From: Lacrimispora sinapis
Lineage (GTDB): Bacteria; Bacillota; Clostridia; Lachnospirales; Lachnospiraceae
Reading direction: 5' to 3'
Assembly: GCF_043633585.1 (NCBI RefSeq)
Contig: NZ_CP141832.1
Span: forward strand, 248,001 to 312,000
DNA: 64,000 nt
In this document: in pieces, positions 26,982 to 36,013 of the stretch
How the letters are laid out: the number at the start of each line of letters is the position of its first letter
Numbering within the stretch: position 1 is the first letter of the stretch
Program-made: the position numbers and the translations under genes
Notes under the pieces: generated by a model
What the model saw: the letters and a program-made list of their open reading frames with translations, nothing else
Database searches by the model: none
What the model was told of the DNA's origin: nothing

Positions 26982-27923
26982 ATGAAATCTTATATTGTTA
27001 AGCGAACGCTGTCGGCCATACCGCTGCTGCTGCTTATATCGTTTTTATGTTTTGTATTTATCAATTTGATCCCGTCAGACCCGGCGGAGGTGGCCTTACG
27101 GGTCCGCCAGACTCCGGTCATCACCCAGGAGGCCATTGAACAGGTAAGAGAAGAAATGGGACTCAATGATCCCTATCTGGTCCGGTACTTCCGGTGGGTG
27201 GCAGATTGCCTGCAGCTGGATTTCGGAGTCAGCTATACCAATCCGTCAAGAACCGTACTGGGAGAGATCACCCGGTGTCTGCCGGCTACCTTTACCCTTT
27301 CCATGGCGTCTCTGGTGTTTGTGATTTTTTTAAGTCTTCCCATCGGTTTTTTGTGTGCAGTATACAAGGACAGCTTATTTGACCGGGTGGTGAGAGGAAT
27401 CGTCTTTATGACCACGGCCATGCCTGCCTACTGGATCGGGCTTCTGCTCATATGGCTGGTCAGCATCAAATGGGATCTTCTGCCCACCAGCGGGAGCGGA
27501 AGCATTAAGCATCTGATTTTGCCTGCATTTACGGTCTCCCTCACTTATATTTCCACCTACATCCGCCTGATCCGCAATAACATGCTGGAAAATATGAAGG
27601 AGGATTACGTGCTGTATGCCAACGCCAGAGGATTGAAGCAGCGGACCATTCTGGTAAAGCATATCCTTAAAAACTCCTTACATACCTGCATCGTGGCCAT
27701 CGGTATGAGCGTTCCCCAGCTTATGGCAGGAACCATTGTCGTGGAAAATGTATTTGCGTGGCCGGGACTTGGAAAGCTTTGCATTGCGTCCATTTTCAAC
27801 CGGGATTATCCGGTCATCCAGACCTATGTGCTGCTGATCGGAACCCTGTTCGTTGTATTCAATCTTTTGTTTGATATTATCCAGAGCATCGCCGATCCGA
27901 GACTTAGAAGGGAGGTATCTTGA
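26982..27923 (+). CDS. Nickel/peptide-type ABC permease, NikB/DppB-like
   Basis: 313 residues from ATG 26982 with TGGAGG upstream; an earlier in-frame start would run through the terminator hairpin. Six membrane helices are visible, with the N-terminal VKRTLSAIPLLLLISFLCFVF typical of DppB/NikB. The EAA loop, which contacts the ATPase, is YANARGLKQRTILVKHILKNS near residue 210. It forms the channel with the next gene's product, one base downstream. Substrate is set by the binding protein. Confidence 0.9.
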   Translation: MKSYIVKRTLSAIPLLLLISFLCFVFINLIPSDPAEVALRVRQTPVITQEAIEQVREEMGLNDPYLVRYFRWVADCLQLDFGVSYTNPSRTVLGEITRCLPATFTLSMASLVFVIFLSLPIGFLCAVYKDSLFDRVVRGIVFMTTAMPAYWIGLLLIWLVSIKWDLLPTSGSGSIKHLILPAFTVSLTYISTYIRLIRNNMLENMKEDYVLYANARGLKQRTILVKHILKNSLHTCIVAIGMSVPQLMAGTIVVENVFAWPGLGKLCIASIFNRDYPVIQTYVLLIGTLFVVFNLLFDIIQSIADPRLRREVS

Positions 27924-27924
27924 C

Positions 27925-28749
27925 ATGTGGAAACGGCTGTTTAAAAATAAAATGGCAGTGATCATGATGAGCCTGATCGTTGTGGTGGCGGTTCTTGGGA
28001 TATTTGCCCCTTTGTTCGCACCCAATGATCCGTATGAAAACAATATTTTAAATAAATTTGCGGGCTTCAGCTTCCAGTATCCCTTAGGAACCGACCAGCT
28101 GGGACGCTGCATTCTTTCCAGAATGATCTATGGAATCCGTCCCACCCTGTTTTTATCCCTGATCACCATGGCGGGAACCATTGGACTGGGCTGCATTATG
28201 GGGCTGCTGGCCGGATATTTCCGGGGACCCGTTGATGAGATCATCATGCGCGCGGTGGATGTGATGATGTCGTTTCCCAGCCAGATCATGGTATTTGCTG
28301 TGGTCGCCCTATTGGGAATTGATGTGAGAAATGTGATCCTTGCAAACGTGCTGATCAAATGGGCCTGGTATGCCCGTATGATCCGTACCAATGTGATGAA
28401 ATACAGGGATAAAAATTTTGTCCTCTTTTCCAGATGCATCGGAAGCGGAGAACGCTTTATCATGCTCCGCCATCTGCTTCCCAGTGTAGCGGCGGAGATG
28501 GCAGTCCTTGCCACTCTGGACATCGGCTGGGCCATTTTAAATATCTCCACCCTTTCCTTCCTGGGACTCGGGGTACAGGCGCCTACGCCGGAGTGGGGAG
28601 CCATGCTCAATGAAGCCAAGAATGTAATGACCACCAATCCGGTGCAGATGATTGCACCCGGACTTGCAATTGTGATCCTTGTGGCGGCCTTTAATCTTTT
28701 GGGAGATGCTTTGAGAGATGCCCTGGACCCAAAGGAGGTGCAGGAATAA
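27925..28749 (+). CDS. Nickel/peptide-type ABC permease, NikC/DppC-like
   Basis: 274 residues from ATG 27925, one base after the previous stop with GGAGGT upstream. It has the short DppC/NikC N-terminus (WKRLFKNKMAVIMM), the GTDQLGRCILSRMIYG signature near residue 60, and an EAA-type loop around FSRCIGSGERFIMLRHLLP. Partner of the NikB-like permease. Its stop overlaps the first ATPase gene start (TAATG). Confidence 0.9.
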   Translation: MWKRLFKNKMAVIMMSLIVVVAVLGIFAPLFAPNDPYENNILNKFAGFSFQYPLGTDQLGRCILSRMIYGIRPTLFLSLITMAGTIGLGCIMGLLAGYFRGPVDEIIMRAVDVMMSFPSQIMVFAVVALLGIDVRNVILANVLIKWAWYARMIRTNVMKYRDKNFVLFSRCIGSGERFIMLRHLLPSVAAEMAVLATLDIGWAILNISTLSFLGLGVQAPTPEWGAMLNEAKNVMTTNPVQMIAPGLAIVILVAAFNLLGDALRDALDPKEVQE

Positions 28750-29579
28750 TGGAAGCAGTATTGAAGGTAACCCATCTTGAGGTGGAACACCGCACAAAAA
28801 AGAAGTCCACCCCCATTGTCCACGGAATTGATTTTGAGGTGATGCCGGGACAGTGCCTTGGGATTCTGGGAGAGAGCGGAAGCGGAAAAAGCATGAGCTT
28901 AAAAGGGGTCATGGGACTTTTGGGCGCTGATTTTACGGTAAAAGGAGAAGCCATGTTCCAGGGAGAGAACTTGATTGGAAAATCCAAAGAACAGCTTCGC
29001 CGGATACGGGGAAAGAAGATCGGCATGATTTTGCAAAATCCCATGACCTGCTTTGATCCCCTTTACCGGATCGGGGAACAGCTGGCAGAAACATACCGGG
29101 AGCATACGGACTTTAAAAAAGCGGAGATTTTAGAAAAATCGGTGAAAATTCTGGAATCCATGAGAATCAACAATCCGCTGGAGGTCTTAAAAAAATATCC
29201 CCACCAGTTAAGCGGCGGCATGCTGCAGAGAATTATGATCGGTCTTGCCATGTCCATGGAGCCGGAGTTATTGATTGCCGACGAGCCGACCACAGCCATT
29301 GATGCCATTACCCAGTATGAGATCATGAAGGAATTTGTGAGAATCAAAAAGGAATCCCAAACTGCCATGATCTTTATCAGCCATGATCTGGGAGTCATAT
29401 CGGCCATTTCCGACCAGGTGCTGGTCATGAACCGGGGATACGCCGCAGATAAAGGGACCTTTGCACAGATTTATGAAAATCCCCAGGATGCCTATACCAG
29501 ACTTTTGGTGGAAAAGAAAAAGGCGGTCATGAATAAATACCATCAGGCCATTCATAGAAAGGGGGAGGTTTTTGTATGA
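28749..29579 (+). CDS. ABC ATPase, NikD/DppD-like
   Basis: 276 residues. Walker A is GESGSGKS near residue 43, the signature is LSGGMLQR near 155, Walker B is LLIADEPTTAID near 176, and the switch histidine is in FISHDLG. Typical first ATPase of an oligopeptide/nickel importer, although shorter than most DppD proteins (about 320), mainly because the C-terminal oligopeptide-transporter extension with its cysteine cluster is missing. It overlaps the second ATPase gene by ATGA. Confidence 0.9.
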   Translation: MEAVLKVTHLEVEHRTKKKSTPIVHGIDFEVMPGQCLGILGESGSGKSMSLKGVMGLLGADFTVKGEAMFQGENLIGKSKEQLRRIRGKKIGMILQNPMTCFDPLYRIGEQLAETYREHTDFKKAEILEKSVKILESMRINNPLEVLKKYPHQLSGGMLQRIMIGLAMSMEPELLIADEPTTAIDAITQYEIMKEFVRIKKESQTAMIFISHDLGVISAISDQVLVMNRGYAADKGTFAQIYENPQDAYTRLLVEKKKAVMNKYHQAIHRKGEVFV

Positions 29580-30373
29580 TTCGGGCAGAGCATATCAATG
29601 TCAGCTTCAAAAAAGAAAATCAGACAAAGCTGTTTGGCACCGAGCGGCAGCAGGTCCTTCATGACGTATCCTTTCATGTGAAAGAGGGAGAGTGTCTCGG
29701 CATTCTGGGAGAGAGCGGAAGCGGAAAAAGCACGCTGGGCCGTGTATTATGCGGACTTTTAAAGCCCGATTGCGGGAATGTATATCTGGCAGGTGAGCCT
29801 TGCTATAAAGGGAGAAGAAAGCGAAAAACGGTTTTAAGCGTGGTGTTCCAGGATTATACCACCTCTGCGAACCCCAGATTCACCGTCCGTGGCCTGATCG
29901 CAGAAGGACTTCGGGCAAGGGAGAAGCGGGAGGGTCTCTCTCTTGACAGAGAAAAGGAAACCGATGATCTTCTTTGTCTGGTGGGCTTAGACGGCTCTTA
30001 TAAGGACCGTCTGCCCCATGAACTGAGCGGAGGCCAGCTGCAGCGCGTCTGCATCGCCCGTGCCCTTGCCGTAAACCCTTCCGTAATCCTGTTTGACGAG
30101 GCCATCAGTTCCTTAGATGCCCATACCCAGGTGCAGATTATGGATTTATTAAAGAAGGTGCAGAAAGAAAAGAAACTGACTTATATCTTCATCACCCATG
30201 ACCTTACCTCCGTCACCTATCTTTGCAGCCATGTCCTGTTTCTGTATCAAGGCCAGGCCGCAGAGATCCGGAGCGTGGATACCATCGGAGAAGCGGTCCA
30301 TCCATACGCCAGAAAGCTGCTGCATGCCATATTTGATGTGGAGTCTATGGGACAGGAAGAAATGAGCAACTAA
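29576..30373 (+). CDS. ABC ATPase, NikE/DppF-like
   Basis: 265 residues. Walker A GESGSGKST near residue 45, Q-loop VVFQDY, signature LSGGQLQR near 150, Walker B VILFDEAISSLD (DEAIS rather than the usual DEPVS, as in NikE), and switch His in FITHDL. It pairs with the previous ATPase to drive the NikB/NikC-like channel. The M14-type enzyme gene follows 19 bases later in the same operon. Confidence 0.9.
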   Translation: MIRAEHINVSFKKENQTKLFGTERQQVLHDVSFHVKEGECLGILGESGSGKSTLGRVLCGLLKPDCGNVYLAGEPCYKGRRKRKTVLSVVFQDYTTSANPRFTVRGLIAEGLRAREKREGLSLDREKETDDLLCLVGLDGSYKDRLPHELSGGQLQRVCIARALAVNPSVILFDEAISSLDAHTQVQIMDLLKKVQKEKKLTYIFITHDLTSVTYLCSHVLFLYQGQAAEIRSVDTIGEAVHPYARKLLHAIFDVESMGQEEMSN

Positions 30374-30392
30374 AAAGGAAGGAGGAAGTGCA

Positions 30393-31337
30393 ATGCTTCA
30401 GATAGGGATGCAACAATTGAAAGAGGGAACCAGACTTGAGGGAATGCTTCCGGTCGTAAATCATGAACTAAAACTACCCTTTTGCGTCGTAAGCGGAGTT
30501 AAGGAAGGCCCGGTAGTTCTCATAACAGCAGGGATTCACGGGGCCGAATACATTGGAATCCGGACCGCCATGGAGCTGTCTGCAGAGATTCAGCCGTCAC
30601 AGGTAAACGGGACCATCGTCTTTCTTCTGGTGGCCAACCCCCAGGCCGCCTATTCCTATACCCGGCTTTTCGTGCCTGAGGATGGGAAAAACCTAAACCG
30701 GATGTTTCCGGGGAAAAAGGATGGAAGTCTTTCGGAAAAAATCGCTTACACCATAGAAAAGGAACTACACAACCAGGCCGACTATTACATAGACTTACAC
30801 GCCGGAGACAGTCATGAAAATGTCATGCCCTTTGTATATTTTGCAGGAGCGGCAAAGGAAGAGGTCAGCGAGACTTCCAAAAGGATGGCAGAAGCCACCG
30901 GGATGTCCGTAAGGGTCAAATCCTCTGCCACCACAGGCTCTTATAACTATGCCGCCATACAGGGAGTGCCCTCTATTTTGATGGAGCGGGGCGGAGGCGG
31001 TGTCTTTTCGCCGGAAGAACTGGACAGCTATAAGCAGGAAGTGAAAAATGTGCTGGCTCATTTAGGCGTTATGAAAGGGACTTGCGAACCTGAAAAGGTC
31101 CCACAAACCGAAGTGCTTACGGCAACTTACATAGATTCGGACCATCAGGGCTTTTGGTATCCTGCCAAAAAGCCGGGAGAATCCTTTCAAAAGGGAGAGC
31201 TTTTAGGGACCGTTGAAGATGTGTGGGGGAAAAAACTGCAGTCCTGTTATGCAGAATATGACGGCATCGTCCTTTATGAAACCGTAATCATGGGAGTGAG
31301 AGAGGGAGATTCCCTGATCGCATACGGGAAGGGGTAA
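30393..31337 (+). CDS. Succinylglutamate desuccinylase/aspartoacylase family metalloenzyme
   Basis: 314 residues, M14-like zinc fold. The zinc ligands fit H and E of GIHGAEY (about residues 50-53) and H of DLHAGD near 134; GEKIAYTIE-like and VPSILMERGG stretches follow, and the C-terminal ~80 residues form the small beta-barrel usual in this family. Members deacylate N-acyl amino acids or cleave related amides in the cytosol. It is the last gene of the Nik-like operon, spaced 19 bases with GGAGGAAG upstream, which suggests that the imported molecule is an N-acylated amino acid, small peptide or metallophore that this enzyme breaks down. Confidence 0.85.
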   Translation: MLQIGMQQLKEGTRLEGMLPVVNHELKLPFCVVSGVKEGPVVLITAGIHGAEYIGIRTAMELSAEIQPSQVNGTIVFLLVANPQAAYSYTRLFVPEDGKNLNRMFPGKKDGSLSEKIAYTIEKELHNQADYYIDLHAGDSHENVMPFVYFAGAAKEEVSETSKRMAEATGMSVRVKSSATTGSYNYAAIQGVPSILMERGGGGVFSPEELDSYKQEVKNVLAHLGVMKGTCEPEKVPQTEVLTATYIDSDHQGFWYPAKKPGESFQKGELLGTVEDVWGKKLQSCYAEYDGIVLYETVIMGVREGDSLIAYGKG

Positions 31338-31369
31338 GCCATAACCGTCTTTTGCCTGTCCCTTTCCGG

Positions 31370-31398
31370 TTGTAATAAACCGGGCAATGGGCTATAAT
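31370..31398 (+). promoter_or_regulatory. Sigma-A promoter of topB
   Basis: TTGTAA, 17-base spacer, TATAAT, ending 31 bases before the topB start codon. Confidence 0.65.
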
Positions 31399-31429
31399 TG
31401 GGAAAGAATTTCAAGTTTGGAGGAATTGC

Positions 31430-33634
31430 ATGAAATCATTAATTATAGCAGAAAAACCATCGGTAGCCAGGGACATTGCCCGGGTCCTTCATTGCACCAG
31501 AAGCCAGAATGGGGTGATTGAAGGAGATAACTATGCCGTAACCTGGGGCCTTGGCCATCTGGTGACCTTGGCAGACCCGGAGGATTACGATGCCAAATAT
31601 AAGGAATGGAAGCTGGAAGACCTTCCCATGATGCCGGAGCGGTTTCGGTTAGAGGTCATTAAGCAGACCGGAAAACAGTACCGCGTGGTGAAAACCCAGA
31701 TTCACAGAACGGATGTGGGAGAGATCATCATTGCCACCGATGCCGGACGGGAAGGGGAGCTTGTGGCAAGGCTTATTCTGGAAAAGGCAGGGAATAAAAA
31801 GCCCATCAAACGGCTTTGGATCTCTTCTGTTACGGATAAAGCCATAAAAGAAGGGTTTGCCAGATTAAAAGACGGGCATGAGTACGATTCTCTATACGAT
31901 GCGGCCATGTGCCGTGCCGAAGCCGACTGGCTGGTGGGGATCAATGCCACCCGTGCCCTTACCTGCAAATACAATGCCCAGTTAAGCTGCGGCCGGGTAC
32001 AGACCCCCACCATCGCCATTATTGCAGCAAGAGAAGAGGAGATCCGGAGCTTTGTTCCCAAAGCCTACTACGGCATCAGCGCGAAGAGCTTAAATCCAGC
32101 CCTCACCTTTACCTGGCGGGATGAAAAATCAAAAAGCTACCGCTCCTTTGACAAAGACCGGGTGGAAGCCCTCATTAAAAAGATGAAAGAAGAAAAGGAG
32201 GGGGTAGTGACCGAAGTGAAAAGCGTTCCAAAGAAAACCTATTCCCCTCAGCTTTACGATTTGACAGAACTTCAGAGAGAGGCAAACCGCCGTTTCAACT
32301 ATTCCGCCAAGGAAACCTTGAATATCATGCAGAGACTTTATGAAAACCATAAAGTCCTCACCTATCCAAGAACGGATTCCAGGTATTTAAGCTCCGATAT
32401 CGTCCCCTCCATCAAGGAGAGGCTGGAAGCGTGCAGCGTGGGCCCTTACCGGAAGCTGGCAGGAAGGCTGATCAATCAGAAAATCGTGGCAAAGCCCTCC
32501 TTTGTGGACGATAAGAAAGTATCCGACCACCACGCCATCATACCAACCGAGCAGTTTGTCCAGATGGATCATATGACCTTTGAGGAGCGGAGGATCTACG
32601 ATCTTGTGGTCCGCAGGTTCCTTGCAGTCCTTTATCCCCCCTTTGAATATGAGCAAACGGAGCTGACTGTGGATTTAGGGGGAGAAATCCTGGTGGCACG
32701 TGGAAAAACGGTCAAAGCGTCCGGCTGGAAGGAAGTTTATGAAAGTCAGGAGGAAGAGGACGAGGAACAGGATTTAAAGGAACAGAACCTTCCTCTTATG
32801 AAAAAGGGAGACCGGCTGTCAGAGCTTACCGTCTTTATGACCGAAGGAAAGACCAAACCGCCGGCACCGTTTAATGAAGCTACTCTTCTTTCTGCCATGG
32901 AAAACCCCGTTTCCTATATGGAGACAAAGGACCGGGAGCTGGCAAAGACTCTGGGGGAGACCGGAGGACTTGGAACGGTGGCCACAAGAGCGGATATTAT
33001 TGAAAAATTGTTTTCCAGCTTTTTGCTGGAGAAAAAAGGGAAAGACATCTTTATCACCTCCAAGGCAAAGCAGCTTTTGAATCTGGTGCCTGAGGATTTA
33101 AAGAAGCCGGAACTGACGGCGGAGTGGGAGATGAAGCTTTCCGAGATCGCAGCAGGAAAGAGAAAGCGGGCCGCATTTATGAAGGACATCCGGCTGTATT
33201 CGGAGGACCTGGTCCGTCAGATCAAAGCGGGGGAGGGCCATTTCACCCATGACAATCTGACCAATACCAAATGTCCGGTCTGCGGAAAACGAATGCTCTC
33301 CGTCAAGGGAAAGAACAGCGAAATGTTAGTCTGCCAGGACCGGGAATGCGGTCACCGGGAGGTCTTGTCAAGAACCAGCAACGCCAGATGCCCGGTCTGC
33401 CATAAGAAGATGGAGCTTAGGGGCAAAGGAGACGGCCAGATCTTTGTCTGTAGGTGCGGGTACAAGGAAAAGCTTTCCAATTTCAAGGAACGGCGCGCAA
33501 AGGAAGGGGCCGGAGTATCCAAAAAGGATGTGGCAAACTATTTGAAAAAGCACAGCAAGGAAGCAAGTGAGCCCATCAATTCCCCGTTTGCCGATGCATT
33601 CGCAAAGCTTCAGATCAACAAAGAGGATTCGTGA
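31430..33634 (+). CDS. topB: DNA topoisomerase III (type IA)
   Basis: 734 residues. The N-terminal Toprim domain starts LIIAEKPSVARDIA and holds ATDAGREGELVAR; the active-site tyrosine lies in VLTYPRTDSRYL near residue 305. The C-terminus carries two Cys4-type zinc-ribbon-like units (CPVCGKRM...CQDRECG and CPVCHKKM...CRCGYKE). The enzyme relaxes and decatenates DNA by single-strand passage. It is a stand-alone gene with its own promoter and terminator. TopB copies can be chromosomal or on mobile elements; no conjugation genes are visible here, so I read this one as housekeeping. Confidence 0.95.
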   Translation: MKSLIIAEKPSVARDIARVLHCTRSQNGVIEGDNYAVTWGLGHLVTLADPEDYDAKYKEWKLEDLPMMPERFRLEVIKQTGKQYRVVKTQIHRTDVGEIIIATDAGREGELVARLILEKAGNKKPIKRLWISSVTDKAIKEGFARLKDGHEYDSLYDAAMCRAEADWLVGINATRALTCKYNAQLSCGRVQTPTIAIIAAREEEIRSFVPKAYYGISAKSLNPALTFTWRDEKSKSYRSFDKDRVEALIKKMKEEKEGVVTEVKSVPKKTYSPQLYDLTELQREANRRFNYSAKETLNIMQRLYENHKVLTYPRTDSRYLSSDIVPSIKERLEACSVGPYRKLAGRLINQKIVAKPSFVDDKKVSDHHAIIPTEQFVQMDHMTFEERRIYDLVVRRFLAVLYPPFEYEQTELTVDLGGEILVARGKTVKASGWKEVYESQEEEDEEQDLKEQNLPLMKKGDRLSELTVFMTEGKTKPPAPFNEATLLSAMENPVSYMETKDRELAKTLGETGGLGTVATRADIIEKLFSSFLLEKKGKDIFITSKAKQLLNLVPEDLKKPELTAEWEMKLSEIAAGKRKRAAFMKDIRLYSEDLVRQIKAGEGHFTHDNLTNTKCPVCGKRMLSVKGKNSEMLVCQDRECGHREVLSRTSNARCPVCHKKMELRGKGDGQIFVCRCGYKEKLSNFKERRAKEGAGVSKKDVANYLKKHSKEASEPINSPFADAFAKLQINKEDS

Positions 33635-33641
33635 TAGAATC

Positions 33642-33679
33642 AAATACCGGGAAGAAGAGACGGTTTCTTCCCGGTATTT
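33642..33679 (+). terminator. Terminator after topB
   Basis: AAATACCGGGAAGAA pairs with TTCTTCCCGGTATTT around an 8-base loop. The T tract is short, but the position right after the topB stop fits. Confidence 0.75.
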
Positions 33680-33720
33680 CCATTTATAAAACCCATCAAT
33701 TGAAGTCCAGGTAAAACTTT

Positions 33721-33734
33721 AGTAAAATTTTACT
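33721..33734. promoter_or_regulatory. Perfect palindrome upstream of the LacI-family gene
   Basis: AGTAAAATTTTACT is a perfect 14-base palindrome 7 bases upstream of the -35 box. Half-sites GTAAA/TTTAC recall LacI-family operators although the usual central CG is absent. Candidate autoregulatory operator. Confidence 0.45.
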
Positions 33735-33741
33735 TTGGTTA

Positions 33742-33770
33742 TTGACGGTACAGGAGTGTACAATTATAAT
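33742..33770 (+). promoter_or_regulatory. Sigma-A promoter of the LacI-PhnDCEE operon
   Basis: TTGACG, 17-base spacer, TATAAT, 27 bases before the LacI-family start codon. Confidence 0.75.
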
Positions 33771-33797
33771 GAAACCTGAAAGGTGAGGATATAGGTT

Positions 33798-34772
33798 ATG
33801 GCTACAATTAAAGAGATTTCACAGCTTGCGGATGTCTCCATCACTACAGTATCCCGGGTGCTGAACCAGGATGATACCATTGTGGTAAGTCCGGAAGTGA
33901 AAAAGAGGATATTTAAAATTGCCCACGAGTTAAAATATGTCCCACCCAGGATGCGTCATACGCAGAAAAAGAGAGAGATTGTCATAGGAGTGGCTGACTG
34001 GCATATTATCCGTAAGGACAGGACCAACATCAGACTGTCCTCCCTGGACTTGATCGTTAAGTCCATGTCCGGGAACAGCGATGTGAGGTTTGAACGGATG
34101 GATAAGGGAATGCCGGGGCAGTACGACGGAATCATGGCGTTCGGTGTCTTCAGCCAGGAGGAGATGGAATTTCTCCGGATGCAGAGCTACGCCATCGTAT
34201 TTATTAATTCCGATCCAAAGGATTATGAATATGACAGCATTGTAATGGACTTTAACAAAGGAATTCATGAGATGCTGTCCTATCTGGTGGACCAGAAGAA
34301 ATACCGGAGTGTTGGCTATATAGGCGGTCTTTATGACGAAGGTCAGGTTAAGATCGGTTACCGGAGACTTGAGGGAATCCGGGCTGCCTTTACCCAGAGA
34401 GGCTTCTATGAGGAGTCCTGTTTCTTCATAGGGGATATCAGTAAGGAAAGCGGTTATGAGCTTGCAAAAAAGGCGATGGAATCCGGCTGTCTGCCGGAGG
34501 CAGTGCTGTTAGGCAGCGAAGAAGTGGCCGAAGGTGCCCTGGAGGCGTTTTGTGATGCTGGTCTTCGGATTCCAAAGGATATTGCAGTGGTGATCTATAA
34601 GGATATAGAGACCCTGGAATCCAAATGGCCCTCCTATACCAAAGTCCGCATGTTTCCGGATATTGTCTGGCAGACTGCCATAAAGCTTTTGCTGGAGCAG
34701 ATCAGGGAAGGCCGCAAGGACAATATGACGATCTTTCTTCCGACCAAACTAGAGGTCGGTGACAGTGCGTAA
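33798..34772 (+). CDS. LacI-family transcriptional regulator
   Basis: 324 residues. The N-terminal HTH is MATIKEISQLADVSITTVSRVLN, followed by a hinge helix region that is less canonical than usual, then a periplasmic-binding-like effector domain (about 62-324). LacI proteins usually sense sugars or nucleosides; the ligand here is unknown. The start has GGTGAGG upstream. No terminator separates it from the PhnD-like gene 49 bases downstream, so it likely heads and controls the transport operon. Confidence 0.9.
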   Translation: MATIKEISQLADVSITTVSRVLNQDDTIVVSPEVKKRIFKIAHELKYVPPRMRHTQKKREIVIGVADWHIIRKDRTNIRLSSLDLIVKSMSGNSDVRFERMDKGMPGQYDGIMAFGVFSQEEMEFLRMQSYAIVFINSDPKDYEYDSIVMDFNKGIHEMLSYLVDQKKYRSVGYIGGLYDEGQVKIGYRRLEGIRAAFTQRGFYEESCFFIGDISKESGYELAKKAMESGCLPEAVLLGSEEVAEGALEAFCDAGLRIPKDIAVVIYKDIETLESKWPSYTKVRMFPDIVWQTAIKLLLEQIREGRKDNMTIFLPTKLEVGDSA

Positions 34773-34821
34773 TGATTCATGAACAAGAGAACCGATGAGT
34801 CACACGAAAAAGGAGAGCAGT

Positions 34822-35931
34822 ATGAGAAAAACAGTTTCTGTATTAATGGCAGCAGCACTCTGTGCAGCAATGATCGGCGGTTGTTCCGGCAGCAGCAAAC
34901 AGGCAGGTGCAACAACCGCAGCTTCTTCCGCAGCAGGATCAGAAAGTGCATCATCTGCAGCAGAACAAACCACAAAAGCAGAGAACAAAAAGATTGAAAA
35001 GCTCAATGTATACTTTGTACCTTCCAGAGAGCCGCAGGAGATCGTAACCGCTACCGAGCCGTTGAAGGACATGCTTAAGACGGAACTTTCAAAACAGGGT
35101 TATGATATCGGTGAAGTAGTGATCACCGTTGGAACCAACTACGAAGCAGTTGGGGAAGCTCTTTCCGCAGGAACTGCAGATATCGGTCTTATTCCTGGAG
35201 GAACCTATGTCCTTTACGATGACGGAGCAGATGTGATTCTTACCGCAACCAGAGACGGGTTAAGCAAGAATTCCGATTCTGCAAAAGACTGGAATGATGG
35301 AAAGCCAACAGACCCGACCACAGACCAGGCAACTTTTTACCGTGCACTGATCATTGCAGGTCCTTCCGAAAAGGGAAAGGAACTGGCAGCGAAGGTAAAC
35401 AGCGGCGAAGCACTGACTTTTGAAGATTTAGACGGAGCAAACTGGAGCGTCATGTCCTCCTCCTCCCCGGCAGGATACATTTACCCATCCTTATGGCTTC
35501 AGGATAACTTCCAGAAGAATATATTAAATCTCTCTCATGCAGTTCAGTCCGACTCCTACGGCAGCGCATTTGCAAGACTTGCTTCCGGTCAGGTAGATGT
35601 TCTTTGTACTTATGCAGATGCCCGCAGAGACTATGTGGACAAATGGAACTCCGAATACGGCAGAACCGGTTCTATTTGGGAAGAGACTAATGTTATTGGC
35701 GTTACACCTCCGATCTTTAATGATACAGTAAGCGTAAGCAAGACTTCCAAAATCATGGATGATGATTTCAAAAAGGCTGTTCAGAGCGCATTTATCAATA
35801 TCGGCAATACCGAAGAGGGCCAGAAGGTCATCGCCATCTACAGCCACAAAGGATATCAGGCGGCAAAGAGTGCGGATTACGATAATGAGCGCAAAGCCCA
35901 GGAGATGATTAAGGAATTAAATGCGAAATAA
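34822..35931 (+). CDS. PhnD-like phosphate/phosphonate ABC solute-binding lipoprotein
   Basis: 369 residues from ATG 34822 (AGGAG at 34811). The lipoprotein signal ends in MIGGC and a low-complexity Ala/Ser/Thr linker follows to about residue 55. The domain is PhnD-type: YFVPSREPQEI, SAGTADIGLIPGGTYV, SSSSPAGYIYPSLWL and ARLASGQVDVLCTYADARRDY. The family binds phosphonates, phosphite or phosphate esters. No C-P lyase genes are nearby, and a nucleotidase and a LacI regulator share the operon, so an organophosphate such as a nucleotide or sugar phosphate is a reasonable alternative ligand. Confidence 0.88.
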   Translation: MRKTVSVLMAAALCAAMIGGCSGSSKQAGATTAASSAAGSESASSAAEQTTKAENKKIEKLNVYFVPSREPQEIVTATEPLKDMLKTELSKQGYDIGEVVITVGTNYEAVGEALSAGTADIGLIPGGTYVLYDDGADVILTATRDGLSKNSDSAKDWNDGKPTDPTTDQATFYRALIIAGPSEKGKELAAKVNSGEALTFEDLDGANWSVMSSSSPAGYIYPSLWLQDNFQKNILNLSHAVQSDSYGSAFARLASGQVDVLCTYADARRDYVDKWNSEYGRTGSIWEETNVIGVTPPIFNDTVSVSKTSKIMDDDFKKAVQSAFINIGNTEEGQKVIAIYSHKGYQAAKSADYDNERKAQEMIKELNAK

Positions 35932-35946
35932 ATAATACAACAGGCT

Positions 35947-35987
35947 GCGGAGGCGTCGTAAGGGAAATCTATTTGCGGCGCCTCCGC
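35947..35987 (+). terminator. Stem-loop between SBP and ATPase genes
   Basis: GCGGAGGCG pairs with CGCCTCCGC across a 23-base loop, then TCTTT. With its poor T tract it is more likely a partial terminator or 3'-end stabiliser favouring SBP expression than a full stop. Confidence 0.6.
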
Positions 35988-36013
35988 TCTTTGTGCATGG
36001 AATCGAGGAAAAT

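Noticed and set aside
31430..33634. topB as a sign of an integrative conjugative element.
   Set aside because: No relaxase, T4SS, integrase or att repeats are visible, and flanking genes are metabolic.
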